NCBI GenBank assembly: GCA_033856535.1
Contig: JAWVEV010000206.1
Coordinates: forward strand, 1-23,277
DNA from: JAWVEV01 sp033856535
Lineage (GTDB): Bacteria > Actinomycetota > Thermoleophilia > Miltoncostaeales > Miltoncostaeaceae
Reading direction: 5' to 3'
DNA: 23,277 nucleotides
Shown here piece after piece: positions 14,517 through 20,841 of this stretch (its first letter is position 1; every line of letters begins with the position of its first letter). The notes under the pieces are model-generated. The model was not told the DNA's origin, did no database searches, and was given only the letters and a program-made list of their open reading frames with translations. The position numbers and the translations under genes are program-made.

Positions 14517-15637
14517 TGCAGGGCCTCCTTTGCCCAGGCGACCTCGCGCGCCACGCCGGCGGCGAGCGCCTCGGGGCCGTCCGGCCGCTCCCCCTCGGGG
14601 AGGACCGACCAGGTGTAGGTCTCGACCTCGTAGTGGCGCGTGGCACCGGTCGCGCGGAGCAGGGTCGCGGCCCGCTCCAGCTCGCCTCGCGTGGTGCCCA
14701 TCGCGCCCTCCGGGTCGCCGTCGATCGGGACGTGGAAGTGCACCCGCCAGGGCCGGTCGCGGGGGAACTCCGCGAGCGCCTCGGGCAGGTCGTCGGCCCG
14801 CGCGTCGCCGGCGCAGGCCTGGTGCAGGTAGCGCGGCTCGTCGAATGCCGCCAGCTCGGCGCGGGCGCCGGCGTCGGCCGGGTCGCGCAGCTCGAGCGCG
14901 CAGGAGAGCTGCACCTTGCCCACGGTCACGCCGGCTTCGGCCAGCGTCCGCAGGACCTCCTCCGGCGACTCGTGCATGACGGCCTGGTGGCAGACGTCGT
15001 AACAGACCCCCAGGTGGTCCCGGACGGCATCCGCGTCGGCGCCGGCGGCCTCGGCCAGCGGGCCGGCGAAGAAGGCCGCGGCGCCGGCGGCGGTCTCCAT
15101 GGCGCACCCCGGCTCGGGCTCCAGGCAGAGGCGGGTCGCGCGGCCCCGGGTGTGCGCCTGGACGCGCAGCTCGCGCGCGACGGCCACCAGCGCCGCGGCG
15201 GCGGCACGCTCGTGGTCGTCGCTCCAGCCGATCCGCCAGCCGAGCGGGAGGGTGGAGATCGTCGGCTCGTCCACCGAGGCCGGCGCGATCCCCTCGAGCA
15301 GCGCGGCCAGCCGCAGCGTGTGCTCGGCCCGCGCCGGGTCGGTCCAGTCCGGCCGGTACACGGCCTCCTTCACCCGGCCGGCGTGGAAGCCGCCGTAGGG
15401 GAAGCCGTTCAGCGTGAAGGCGTAGAGGCCGAGCCCCGCCAGCCGCTCGGCGAGCGCCGCGGGGTCGGCCGCCCGCGCGGCCCCGGCGCTGAGGTAGATC
15501 CCCAGCCCCAGCTCGTCGACCCCCAGCGCCGCCCGCACCCGCCCGGCCAGATCGAGGGCCGCGCCCACCTCCTCCAGGCTCTCGGAGGGGTGGACGTTGG
15601 TGCAGTAGCCGAGGTGCGCGCCCCCGGGAAGGAGCAT
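14513..15637 (-). CDS. eboE: EboE, metabolite-traffic TIM-barrel protein
   Basis: A 374-residue xylose-isomerase-like TIM barrel. The match to EboE is strong: HLGYCTNVHPSES at the start, GLYAFTLNGFPYGGFHAG, VKEAVYRPDWTDPAR, ISTLPLGWR, LCLEPEPGCAMET, GVCYDVCHQAVM, VGKVQLSCAL, WRVHFHVPI and EVETYTWSVLP near the end are the conserved blocks of this family. Glu and His residues in these blocks form a likely metal site. In Nostoc punctiforme the ebo cluster is required for moving the scytonemin precursor to the periplasm, hence the name metabolite-traffic protein; its actual reaction is unknown. The ATG shares one base with the eboB stop (TGATG), implying coupled translation, and the gene overlaps eboF downstream. 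Confidence 0.93.
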   Translation of the reverse strand: MLLPGGAHLGYCTNVHPSESLEEVGAALDLAGRVRAALGVDELGLGIYLSAGAARAADPAALAERLAGLGLYAFTLNGFPYGGFHAGRVKEAVYRPDWTDPARAEHTLRLAALLEGIAPASVDEPTISTLPLGWRIGWSDDHERAAAAALVAVARELRVQAHTRGRATRLCLEPEPGCAMETAAGAAAFFAGPLAEAAGADADAVRDHLGVCYDVCHQAVMHESPEEVLRTLAEAGVTVGKVQLSCALELRDPADAGARAELAAFDEPRYLHQACAGDARADDLPEALAEFPRDRPWRVHFHVPIDGDPEGAMGTTRGELERAATLLRATGATRHYEVETYTWSVLPEGERPDGPEALAAGVAREVAWAKEALQ

Positions 15638-16512
15638 CAGACCCGCTCGCCCCGCAGGATCGTGTTGCCCTCGTAGAGCGCCTCGGGCGCGCCGGCCTCC
15701 GCCGGGCCGGCCAGCTCGCCCTTGTCGAGCCGCCCGCCGCGGGCGAAGAAGTCGATCGGGTTGTGCCAGACGACCTTCTCGATCTCCTCGTCCGAGAAGC
15801 CGCTCTGGCGCATCAGTGCCGCGGTCTTCGGGACCTTCAGCGGGTCGCTCTTGCCCCAGTCGCAGGCGCTGTTCACGAGCATCCGGTCGCTGCCGTACTT
15901 CTGGAGGATCGCGACCATGCGCTCCTCGCTCATCTTGGTGTCCGGGTAGATCGAGAAGCCCATGTGGACGCCCGACTCGATCAGGGCCGGCACGGTCTCC
16001 TCGGTGTTGTGGTCGATCAGCGCCAGCTCCAGCGGGAAGTCCATGTCCTTCAGGATGTCCAGCGTCCGCTTGGCCCCGTTCACCTTGTCCCGGTGGGGCG
16101 TGTGCACGAGCGCCGGCAGCCCCTCGGCCTTGGCCAGCTCGAGCTGGGCCACCAGGTACTTCTCCTCCTTGGCGGTCATGTCGTCGTAGCCGATCTCGCC
16201 GACGCCCAGCACGCCGTCCTTCTCGAGGAAGTGGGGGAGGATCTCCATGACGCCGTCGTTCACCCGGTCGTCGTTGGCCTCCTTGGGGTTGAGGCCGATC
16301 AGGCAGTAATGGCGGACCCCGAACTGTTCCGCGCGGAACCGCTCCCAGCCGATGATCGCGTCGAAGTAGTCGACGAAGCTCCCCACCGAGGTCCGCGGCT
16401 GGCCGAGCCAGAAGGCCGGCTCCAGCACCGCGATCACCCCGGCCGCCGCCATCGACTCGTAGTCGTCGGTGACGCGGCTGATCATGTGGGCGTGGGGGTC
16501 GAAGATCCGCAT
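15637..16512 (-). CDS. eboB: EboB, TatD-like metal-dependent hydrolase
   Basis: A 291-residue amidohydrolase-superfamily TIM barrel. Metal ligands are visible in order: His7 and His9 (DPHAHM), Glu106 (GVGEIGYD), His137/His140 (LVHTPHRD), His168 (LIDHNTE) and Asp218 (NSACDWG), matching the TatD pattern. The EboB type is supported by FDPHAHMISRVTDDYE, EPAFWLGQPRT and the terminal HNPIDFFA. It should hydrolyse a phosphoester or amide bond, but the substrate is unknown. The ATG at 16512 has AGAGGAG five bases upstream and lies 10 bases after the eboA stop; the end overlaps eboE by one base. All ligands are present, so it is probably catalytic. Codon use is slightly less extreme than its neighbours, without signs of recent transfer. 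Confidence 0.93.
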   Translation of the reverse strand: MRIFDPHAHMISRVTDDYESMAAAGVIAVLEPAFWLGQPRTSVGSFVDYFDAIIGWERFRAEQFGVRHYCLIGLNPKEANDDRVNDGVMEILPHFLEKDGVLGVGEIGYDDMTAKEEKYLVAQLELAKAEGLPALVHTPHRDKVNGAKRTLDILKDMDFPLELALIDHNTEETVPALIESGVHMGFSIYPDTKMSEERMVAILQKYGSDRMLVNSACDWGKSDPLKVPKTAALMRQSGFSDEEIEKVVWHNPIDFFARGGRLDKGELAGPAEAGAPEALYEGNTILRGERV

Positions 16513-16522
16513 CGCGCTCCTC

Positions 16523-17362
16523 TCAGGGGGTCAGCGCGCCGGCGATCGCCGCGCGGACCGACTCGTCCGTCTCACGGGGCAGGCGCTCCTCGAGGAAGGC
16601 CCGCCCGCGGGGGTCCCCGCTGATCCCGAGGCCCCGCGCCGCGCCGGCCCGGTGGGCCGCCTGCGGATGCTCCAGGTACCCGACCAGCCGGGCGATCGTC
16701 CCCGGGATCGGGGCGCGGCCGGCCACCGGCCAGATGTCCGGCGGAACGGTCCGCACGGCCATCTCGCGCTCGGTCACGTACGAGAGCAGCATCCGGGTGA
16801 GTTCCGCGTCGGCGCGCTCGTCGATCCGGGCGATGTGCTCCAGCGGAACGCCCAGGAAGACCGACTTCAGCACCGCCTGGCGGTACTCGTTGTCGTTCAG
16901 GCCGGCCGACGCGTAGGGGTTGTCGGCGACGGCGGCCTCGAACAGCTCGCGCGCGTTCGCCCGGCAGGCGTCGCGCACCGCGTCCATCGCGGCGTCGCCC
17001 TCGCCGGCGAGCGCGAGCCCGCGCAGCACGCCCGCACGCTCGCGCATGTCCCCGGCGAAGTAGAGCTCGCGGGCCAGCTCGTCGCGACCATCCGAGAAGG
17101 CGGCGATCAGCGCGGCCCGGCCGGCGTCGTCCATCCGCCAGGCGCGCAGCGGCACCGCGGCGCCGTCGGCCCGGCTCAGCGCGCCCGCGGCGCCGAGCTC
17201 GCCGCGGCCCAGGCGCCGGCCCATGCCGGGGAAGGCCTTCTTGACGGCGGCGCGGTCCCCGGCGCGGGCGGCGCTCAGCTGATCCCCGAGCCAGGCCACC
17301 CCGTCGGCGGGGGCCCGGGCGGTCAGCTCCCCGAGCAGCGCGTCCTCAGCGGTCGCCGGCAC
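16523..17362 (-). CDS. eboA: EboA-domain protein
   Basis: A 279-residue mostly helical protein of the EboA family. The conserved core is visible at about residues 140-210: DNPYASAGLNDNEYRQAVLK, then SVFLGVPLEHIARIDERADA, ELTRMLLSYVTEREMA and a VPPDIWPVAG segment. The C-terminal part (ARLVGYLEHPQAAHRAGAAR onward) resembles a HEAT-like repeat pair. No catalytic motif is evident; EboA is a component of the ebo system whose biochemical role is unknown, possibly a scaffold or binding protein. The GTG at 17362 is chosen because GGAGGAGG lies four bases upstream; it overlaps the preceding isomerase-like gene by 17 bases. The presence of this family-specific protein is one of the strongest arguments that the operon is an ebo cluster. 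Confidence 0.92.
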   Translation of the reverse strand: MPATAEDALLGELTARAPADGVAWLGDQLSAARAGDRAAVKKAFPGMGRRLGRGELGAAGALSRADGAAVPLRAWRMDDAGRAALIAAFSDGRDELARELYFAGDMRERAGVLRGLALAGEGDAAMDAVRDACRANARELFEAAVADNPYASAGLNDNEYRQAVLKSVFLGVPLEHIARIDERADAELTRMLLSYVTEREMAVRTVPPDIWPVAGRAPIPGTIARLVGYLEHPQAAHRAGAARGLGISGDPRGRAFLEERLPRETDESVRAAIAGALTP

Positions 17363-18215
17363 CGGCCTCCTCCGTCGCGGACGCCGCCTCCGCGGCGCGC
17401 AGGTACCCGATCGCGGCGCGCGCCATCTCCGGCCCGCGGTGGCTGTCCCGGCTCAGCTCCACGTTCACCAACCCGTCATAGCGCACTTCGGCCAGGGCAC
17501 GAAGGATGGGCGCGTAGTCCATCTCACCCTCGCCGAACGGCAGGTGCTCGTGCCGGGGCCGGCGCATGTCCTCCGCGTGCACGTTCACCAGCTCGCCCGC
17601 GCAGCGGCGCACCGCGTCGGCCGGCTCGCCGGGCTCGGTGAGGATGCAGTGCCCCAGGTCGAGCGTCAGACGCAGGGCCGGTGAGTCGACCGCCGCGCGC
17701 AGCCGAAGGTAGTCGTCCACGCACTCCACCAGCATGCCGGGCTCCGGCTCGAAGCCCAATACGACATCCCGGCGCTCGGCCGCCCGCGCCAGGTCCTCAA
17801 CTCCGGGGAGCAGCCGCCCCCAGAGGCCCGCCCGGTCGGGATCGGCGCTGGCCCCGCTCCAGAGCGAGACGCACTCGGCGCCGAGGTCGGCGGCGATGTC
17901 CATCGAGCGCTCGAGGAACTCCATGCGGCGGGCGCGGCCCTCGGGCTCGGGGCTCAGGAGGGTGGGCTCGTGCTTGCGCCGCGGGTCGAGCAGGAAGCGC
18001 GCGCCCGTCTCGATCACCAGGCCCAGGCCGAGGTCCCGCGCCAGCGCGCCCACGCGGGCGGTGCGGGCGGGGAGGTCGGCCTCGAACGGGTCCAGGTGGT
18101 GGTGGTCGAGGGTGAGCGCGCAGCCCGCGTAGCCGAGGTCGGCCACCAGGCGCAGCGCGTCCCCGAGCCGGTGGTGGGCGAGGCCGTTGGTGTTGTAGCC
18201 GAGGCGCAGGGCCAT
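17346..18215 (-). CDS. Sugar phosphate isomerase/epimerase-like TIM-barrel protein
   Basis: A 289-residue member of the xylose-isomerase-like TIM barrel (AP endonuclease 2) superfamily. It starts RLGYNTNGLAHHRLGDALRL and shows the metal-site blocks GFEPEPGMLVECVDDYLRL, LTLDLGHC and LVNVHAEDM, then DGLVNVELSRDSHRG. Glu, Asp and His ligands all appear present. It could isomerise or epimerise a sugar or cyclitol phosphate; families such as IolE/IolI of inositol metabolism share the fold, but I cannot assign one. It sits between eboC and eboA, 12 bases after eboC and overlapping eboA by 17 bases, so it belongs to the operon. It is not one of the classical EboA-F proteins, though it shares the EPEPG motif with EboE and might be a distant paralogue. 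Confidence 0.85.
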   Translation of the reverse strand: MALRLGYNTNGLAHHRLGDALRLVADLGYAGCALTLDHHHLDPFEADLPARTARVGALARDLGLGLVIETGARFLLDPRRKHEPTLLSPEPEGRARRMEFLERSMDIAADLGAECVSLWSGASADPDRAGLWGRLLPGVEDLARAAERRDVVLGFEPEPGMLVECVDDYLRLRAAVDSPALRLTLDLGHCILTEPGEPADAVRRCAGELVNVHAEDMRRPRHEHLPFGEGEMDYAPILRALAEVRYDGLVNVELSRDSHRGPEMARAAIGYLRAAEAASATEEAGAGDR

Positions 18216-18227
18216 CGCCTCAGGACA

Positions 18228-19085
18228 CTACGCACCGGCGAAGCGGCGCTTCAGCAGGAAGGCCGGGGCGAAGAGCGCCGCCACCAGCAGTCCCGCCAGG
18301 CCCACCGCGGCGACCGCGAAGGCCGCGTCCAGCAGCACGATCCCGAGCACGGCCGCGCCGATCAGCCCGATGATCCTCTTGGGCGCCGGCTGCGCGAGCG
18401 CCGCCCGGTAGGGCGTCGCCAGCCAGAGCACCAGCAGGGCGAGCACGCCGATGCCGGCGATCCGCTCGTCCCAGTGGATCGCGATGAGCGCGAGCGCCGC
18501 CGCCACGAGGGCGCCCAGGGCCAGCCCCGCGCCTTGCACCACGCGCTTCGGCGCCTCGGTCACCTCGAAGCTGCTCACGACGGTCACCACGAGAACGTAT
18601 GCCGCGAGGACGACCGCCGCCCCGACCGCGCCCCAGGTGGCCGTGCCGAGCGCGATGCCCATGCCGGCGTTCAGGCCGCGGCAGGCGGCCATCGAGGGCG
18701 GCCCGAGCCGCGTCCCCTTGCCCCGCACGTCGTAGAAGACGATCGCGGCGACGAGCGCCAGCGCCACCAGGAAGGGCCAGAGGCCGGCGAGCCCGGCCAG
18801 CAGGGCGCTGGCGCCGAGCAGCCCGCCGCCGATGCCGAAGGCCGTCGAGCGCGGGATGCGCCCGGACGGGATCACCCGCTCGGGCCGCTCCACCGCGTCG
18901 AGGGGGGCGTCGACCGCGTCGTTGAGCGCCATCCCGCCGGCGTACGCCAGCGCCGAGGCCCCAAGGAGGAGGGCGGCGGGGCCGTCGAAGACGGCTCCGC
19001 TGACGGCCAGCCCCATGCCGACGTCGGCGGGGGCGGTGAGGATGTTGGGCGCGCGGACGAGCTCGAGCGCGTCCGTCAGCCGCAC
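18228..19085 (-). CDS. eboC: EboC-like UbiA-family prenyltransferase
   Basis: A 285-residue membrane prenyltransferase with about eight transmembrane helices. The first Asp-rich motif NDAVDAPLD is at residues 55-63 (N55, D56, D59, D63), followed by ERPERVIPSGR, the typical EboC/UbiA substrate-binding segment. The second conserved region, FYDVRGKGTRLGP (about 117-129) then MAACRGLNAGMG, is typical of EboC. It should transfer an isoprenoid from a prenyl diphosphate to a polar acceptor in the membrane; the acceptor is unknown. The GTG at 19085 overlaps the upstream cyclase stop by 10 bases and has GGAG eight bases upstream. Direct overlap with a cyclitol phosphate synthase gene suggests that the cyclitol or its derivative is the acceptor (inference). 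Confidence 0.9.
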   Translation of the reverse strand: MRLTDALELVRAPNILTAPADVGMGLAVSGAVFDGPAALLLGASALAYAGGMALNDAVDAPLDAVERPERVIPSGRIPRSTAFGIGGGLLGASALLAGLAGLWPFLVALALVAAIVFYDVRGKGTRLGPPSMAACRGLNAGMGIALGTATWGAVGAAVVLAAYVLVVTVVSSFEVTEAPKRVVQGAGLALGALVAAALALIAIHWDERIAGIGVLALLVLWLATPYRAALAQPAPKRIIGLIGAAVLGIVLLDAAFAVAAVGLAGLLVAALFAPAFLLKRRFAGA

Positions 19086-20260
19086 CCGACGTGCTCCAGG
19101 AGGAGCTGGTGCTGCTTCGACAGATCGTGCTCGGCGGACCCCAGGGGCGACTTGAAGTAGAAGGCCAGGTGTCCGAGGGCACCGGACTCGCCGCGCTCGG
19201 CGGCCAGGTCGGTCAGGCGGGCGAGGTCGAGGATCAGCGGGGCGGCGAGCGCCGAGTCGGCGCCCTGCCACGTGATCTGCATGTTCATGGGGGTGTTCAG
19301 GAAGCCCTGGAACTGGATGTTGTCCCAGGCGGTCTTCCAGTCGCCCATGCTCGGGACGTAGTCGATGCGGACGACGCTCTGCGGCTCGTAGCCGAGGATC
19401 GACGGCACCGCGCGGGCCTTCGAGTGGGTCTTGGAGACGGCCACGGTGGGGTCCGAGAGGGCCCGGCCGTCGCCGTTGCCGAGGACGTTGAAGCCGACCC
19501 AGCTCTGCACCTTCAGCTGGCGCATCGCGAACATCGGCGCGAGGGCCGTCTTGAGCAGGGTCTCGCCGGTCTTGCCGTCGCAGCCGGCGTGGGGGACGCC
19601 GCGCTCGCGGGCGAGCTGGTCGAGCGCCGGCAGCGAGGCGCCGGCCGAGGGGGTGAAGTTGACGTGGGGGATGCCGGCGTCGATCGCGGCGTAGGCGTAG
19701 AGCACGCTCGGCGGGAGCACGCCGGGGTCGGTGGAGGCCGAGTCGAGGGCCGCCTCGAGGCGGTCGGGGTCGAGGTGGGCGACGTCCGGCACGGGCGGGG
19801 CCTCGGTGCTGGACAGGTTGACCATCACGGTGCGGGCGCCGGCGTTGCTCCGGCCGAAGTCCTCGAGGTCGCGCTGGATGCGCTCGATGACCTCGCGGGC
19901 CGGGGTGCCGGGGGCGCGGAGCGGCGCGAGGCGCATGCGCTCCTCGTGCTCGCGCAGGTCGTCGGCCACCGCGGTGGCGATGCCGGCGTCCATGGGTCCG
20001 CCGTCGGCGGAGAGGGACAGGGCGCACTCGAGCAGCGGCGTCGCCGCCAGGTCATGGCCGCCGAACCGCATCGCGTCGAGGGGCGCCAGCGGCGCCTCGC
20101 AGAGCGGGTGGGCCTCGGTGAGCATTCCGATGGGGGGGCACAGGCCGCGGCGGATCGCGGCGTGGCCCACCATGGTGGTGGTGGCGACGGCGCCTCGCGC
20201 GCCGACGATCCATACGCCGAGGGGTCGTCCGTGACCTGAAGAATCCGGGCAGTTCTTCAT
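19076..20260 (-). CDS. myo-Inositol-1-phosphate synthase family cyclase (NAD-dependent)
   Basis: A 394-residue protein of the inositol-3-phosphate synthase family, which converts glucose 6-phosphate to inositol phosphate with bound NAD. The Rossmann motif VGARGAVATTTM is at residues 19-30. The active-site region CDGKTGETLLKTALAPMF contains the conserved Lys, and IDYVPSMGDWKTAWDNIQF followed by ITWQGADSALAAPLILDLAR is the family's signature core. The ATG at 20260 matches the family N-terminus; a GTG at 20317 adds a tail without homology. It heads the operon and overlaps eboC by 10 bases. In ebo clusters this position is usually served by EboD, a dehydroquinate-synthase-like cyclase of an unrelated fold. 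It could instead supply inositol for phosphatidylinositol lipids; the operon context favours a role with EboC. The exact product stereochemistry is not inferable. Confidence 0.9.
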   Translation of the reverse strand: MKNCPDSSGHGRPLGVWIVGARGAVATTTMVGHAAIRRGLCPPIGMLTEAHPLCEAPLAPLDAMRFGGHDLAATPLLECALSLSADGGPMDAGIATAVADDLREHEERMRLAPLRAPGTPAREVIERIQRDLEDFGRSNAGARTVMVNLSSTEAPPVPDVAHLDPDRLEAALDSASTDPGVLPPSVLYAYAAIDAGIPHVNFTPSAGASLPALDQLARERGVPHAGCDGKTGETLLKTALAPMFAMRQLKVQSWVGFNVLGNGDGRALSDPTVAVSKTHSKARAVPSILGYEPQSVVRIDYVPSMGDWKTAWDNIQFQGFLNTPMNMQITWQGADSALAAPLILDLARLTDLAAERGESGALGHLAFYFKSPLGSAEHDLSKQHQLLLEHVGCG

Positions 20261-20284
20261 GCGAGGAAAGATGGCACAAGCTCT

Positions 20285-20303
20285 ACTCGACGCGAGTCGA
20301 GTC
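20285..20303. promoter_or_regulatory. Symmetric element in the leader of the Ebo-type operon
   Basis: ACTCG-ACG-CGAGT (20285-20297) is a perfect short inverted repeat, and CGAGT is repeated in tandem (20293-20302). It lies 25-43 bases upstream of the cyclase start codon, the right place for an operator or leader hairpin of the seven-gene operon. No clear promoter hexamers could be assigned next to it. Confidence 0.3.
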
Positions 20304-20360
20304 TCCGGTGCCTTCACACCCCTCGATCCGCCGGTCCCGGGCCTGACCGCCCGGTCCGTA

Positions 20361-20379
20361 AGCCCGCTGCTAGCGGGCT
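20361..20379 (-). terminator. Hairpin over the stop codon of the GNAT gene
   Basis: AGCCCGCT at 20361-20368 and AGCGGGCT at 20372-20379 pair perfectly around GCT. The GNAT stop codon (minus strand, 20372-20370) lies across the stem and loop. It separates the GNAT gene from the downstream operon starting at 20260 and is a probable terminator, though without a U-tract. Confidence 0.55.
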
Positions 20380-20804
20380 CGGGTGCGGATGAAGGCGGTG
20401 AGTCCGTAGGCGCTCACCGGGACCAGCCCCAGCCGGCGGTAGAAGCCCTCGGCACCGCGTTCGGCGATCAGCACCTGGTGGTGGAACGTCTGGAGCGGAT
20501 AGTGGTCGAGGATCGCGTGCAGCAGCTGGCGGCCGATGCCCTGTCGCTGGCGGTCGGGCGTGACCAGGATGTCGGCGATGTAGACCGCGAAGGCCTCGTC
20601 GGACATCGCCCGCGCGAAGCCGACCACGCGGTCGTCGTCGTCGAGCGCGACCACGCAGAACGACGAGCACTCGACGGCCACGCGCAGGCGTTCGGGCTGC
20701 GCCGCATGCGTCCAGCCGTGGGCACGGTAAAGCTCGAGGATGCCCGGAAAGTGCTCGGGGACATCCGCCTCGCGGATGAGGGCCGGTGGCCGTAGCGTCG
20801 TCAT
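20370..20804 (-). CDS. GNAT-family N-acetyltransferase
   Basis: A 144-residue acetyl-CoA-dependent acetyltransferase. Motif A, the CoA pyrophosphate-binding loop, reads VTPDRQRQGIGRQLLHA (Q/R-x-x-G-x-G/A), preceded by the beta4 strand FAVYIADILV. Motif B is present near ERGAEGFYRRLGLVPV, where the conserved Tyr probably serves as general acid. The acceptor is unknown; N-terminal helices (PEHFPGILELYRAHGW) resemble those of small-molecule or peptide acetyltransferases. The ATG at 20804 is only 37 bases from the divergent leuS start, so the promoters overlap. A hairpin lies on its stop codon, so it is probably not part of the Ebo-type operon although it is on the same strand. Confidence 0.9.
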   Translation of the reverse strand: MTTLRPPALIREADVPEHFPGILELYRAHGWTHAAQPERLRVAVECSSFCVVALDDDDRVVGFARAMSDEAFAVYIADILVTPDRQRQGIGRQLLHAILDHYPLQTFHHQVLIAERGAEGFYRRLGLVPVSAYGLTAFIRTRAR

Positions 20805-20841
20805 CGCGGTGCTCGCAGGGGGGCCGATATCATCGGACGCC

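Noticed and set aside
20261..20317. Longer cyclase start at GTG 20317
   Set aside because: The 19 extra residues do not resemble the family N-terminus and GAGGGG lies only one base from the GTG; the ATG at 20260 fits the family better.
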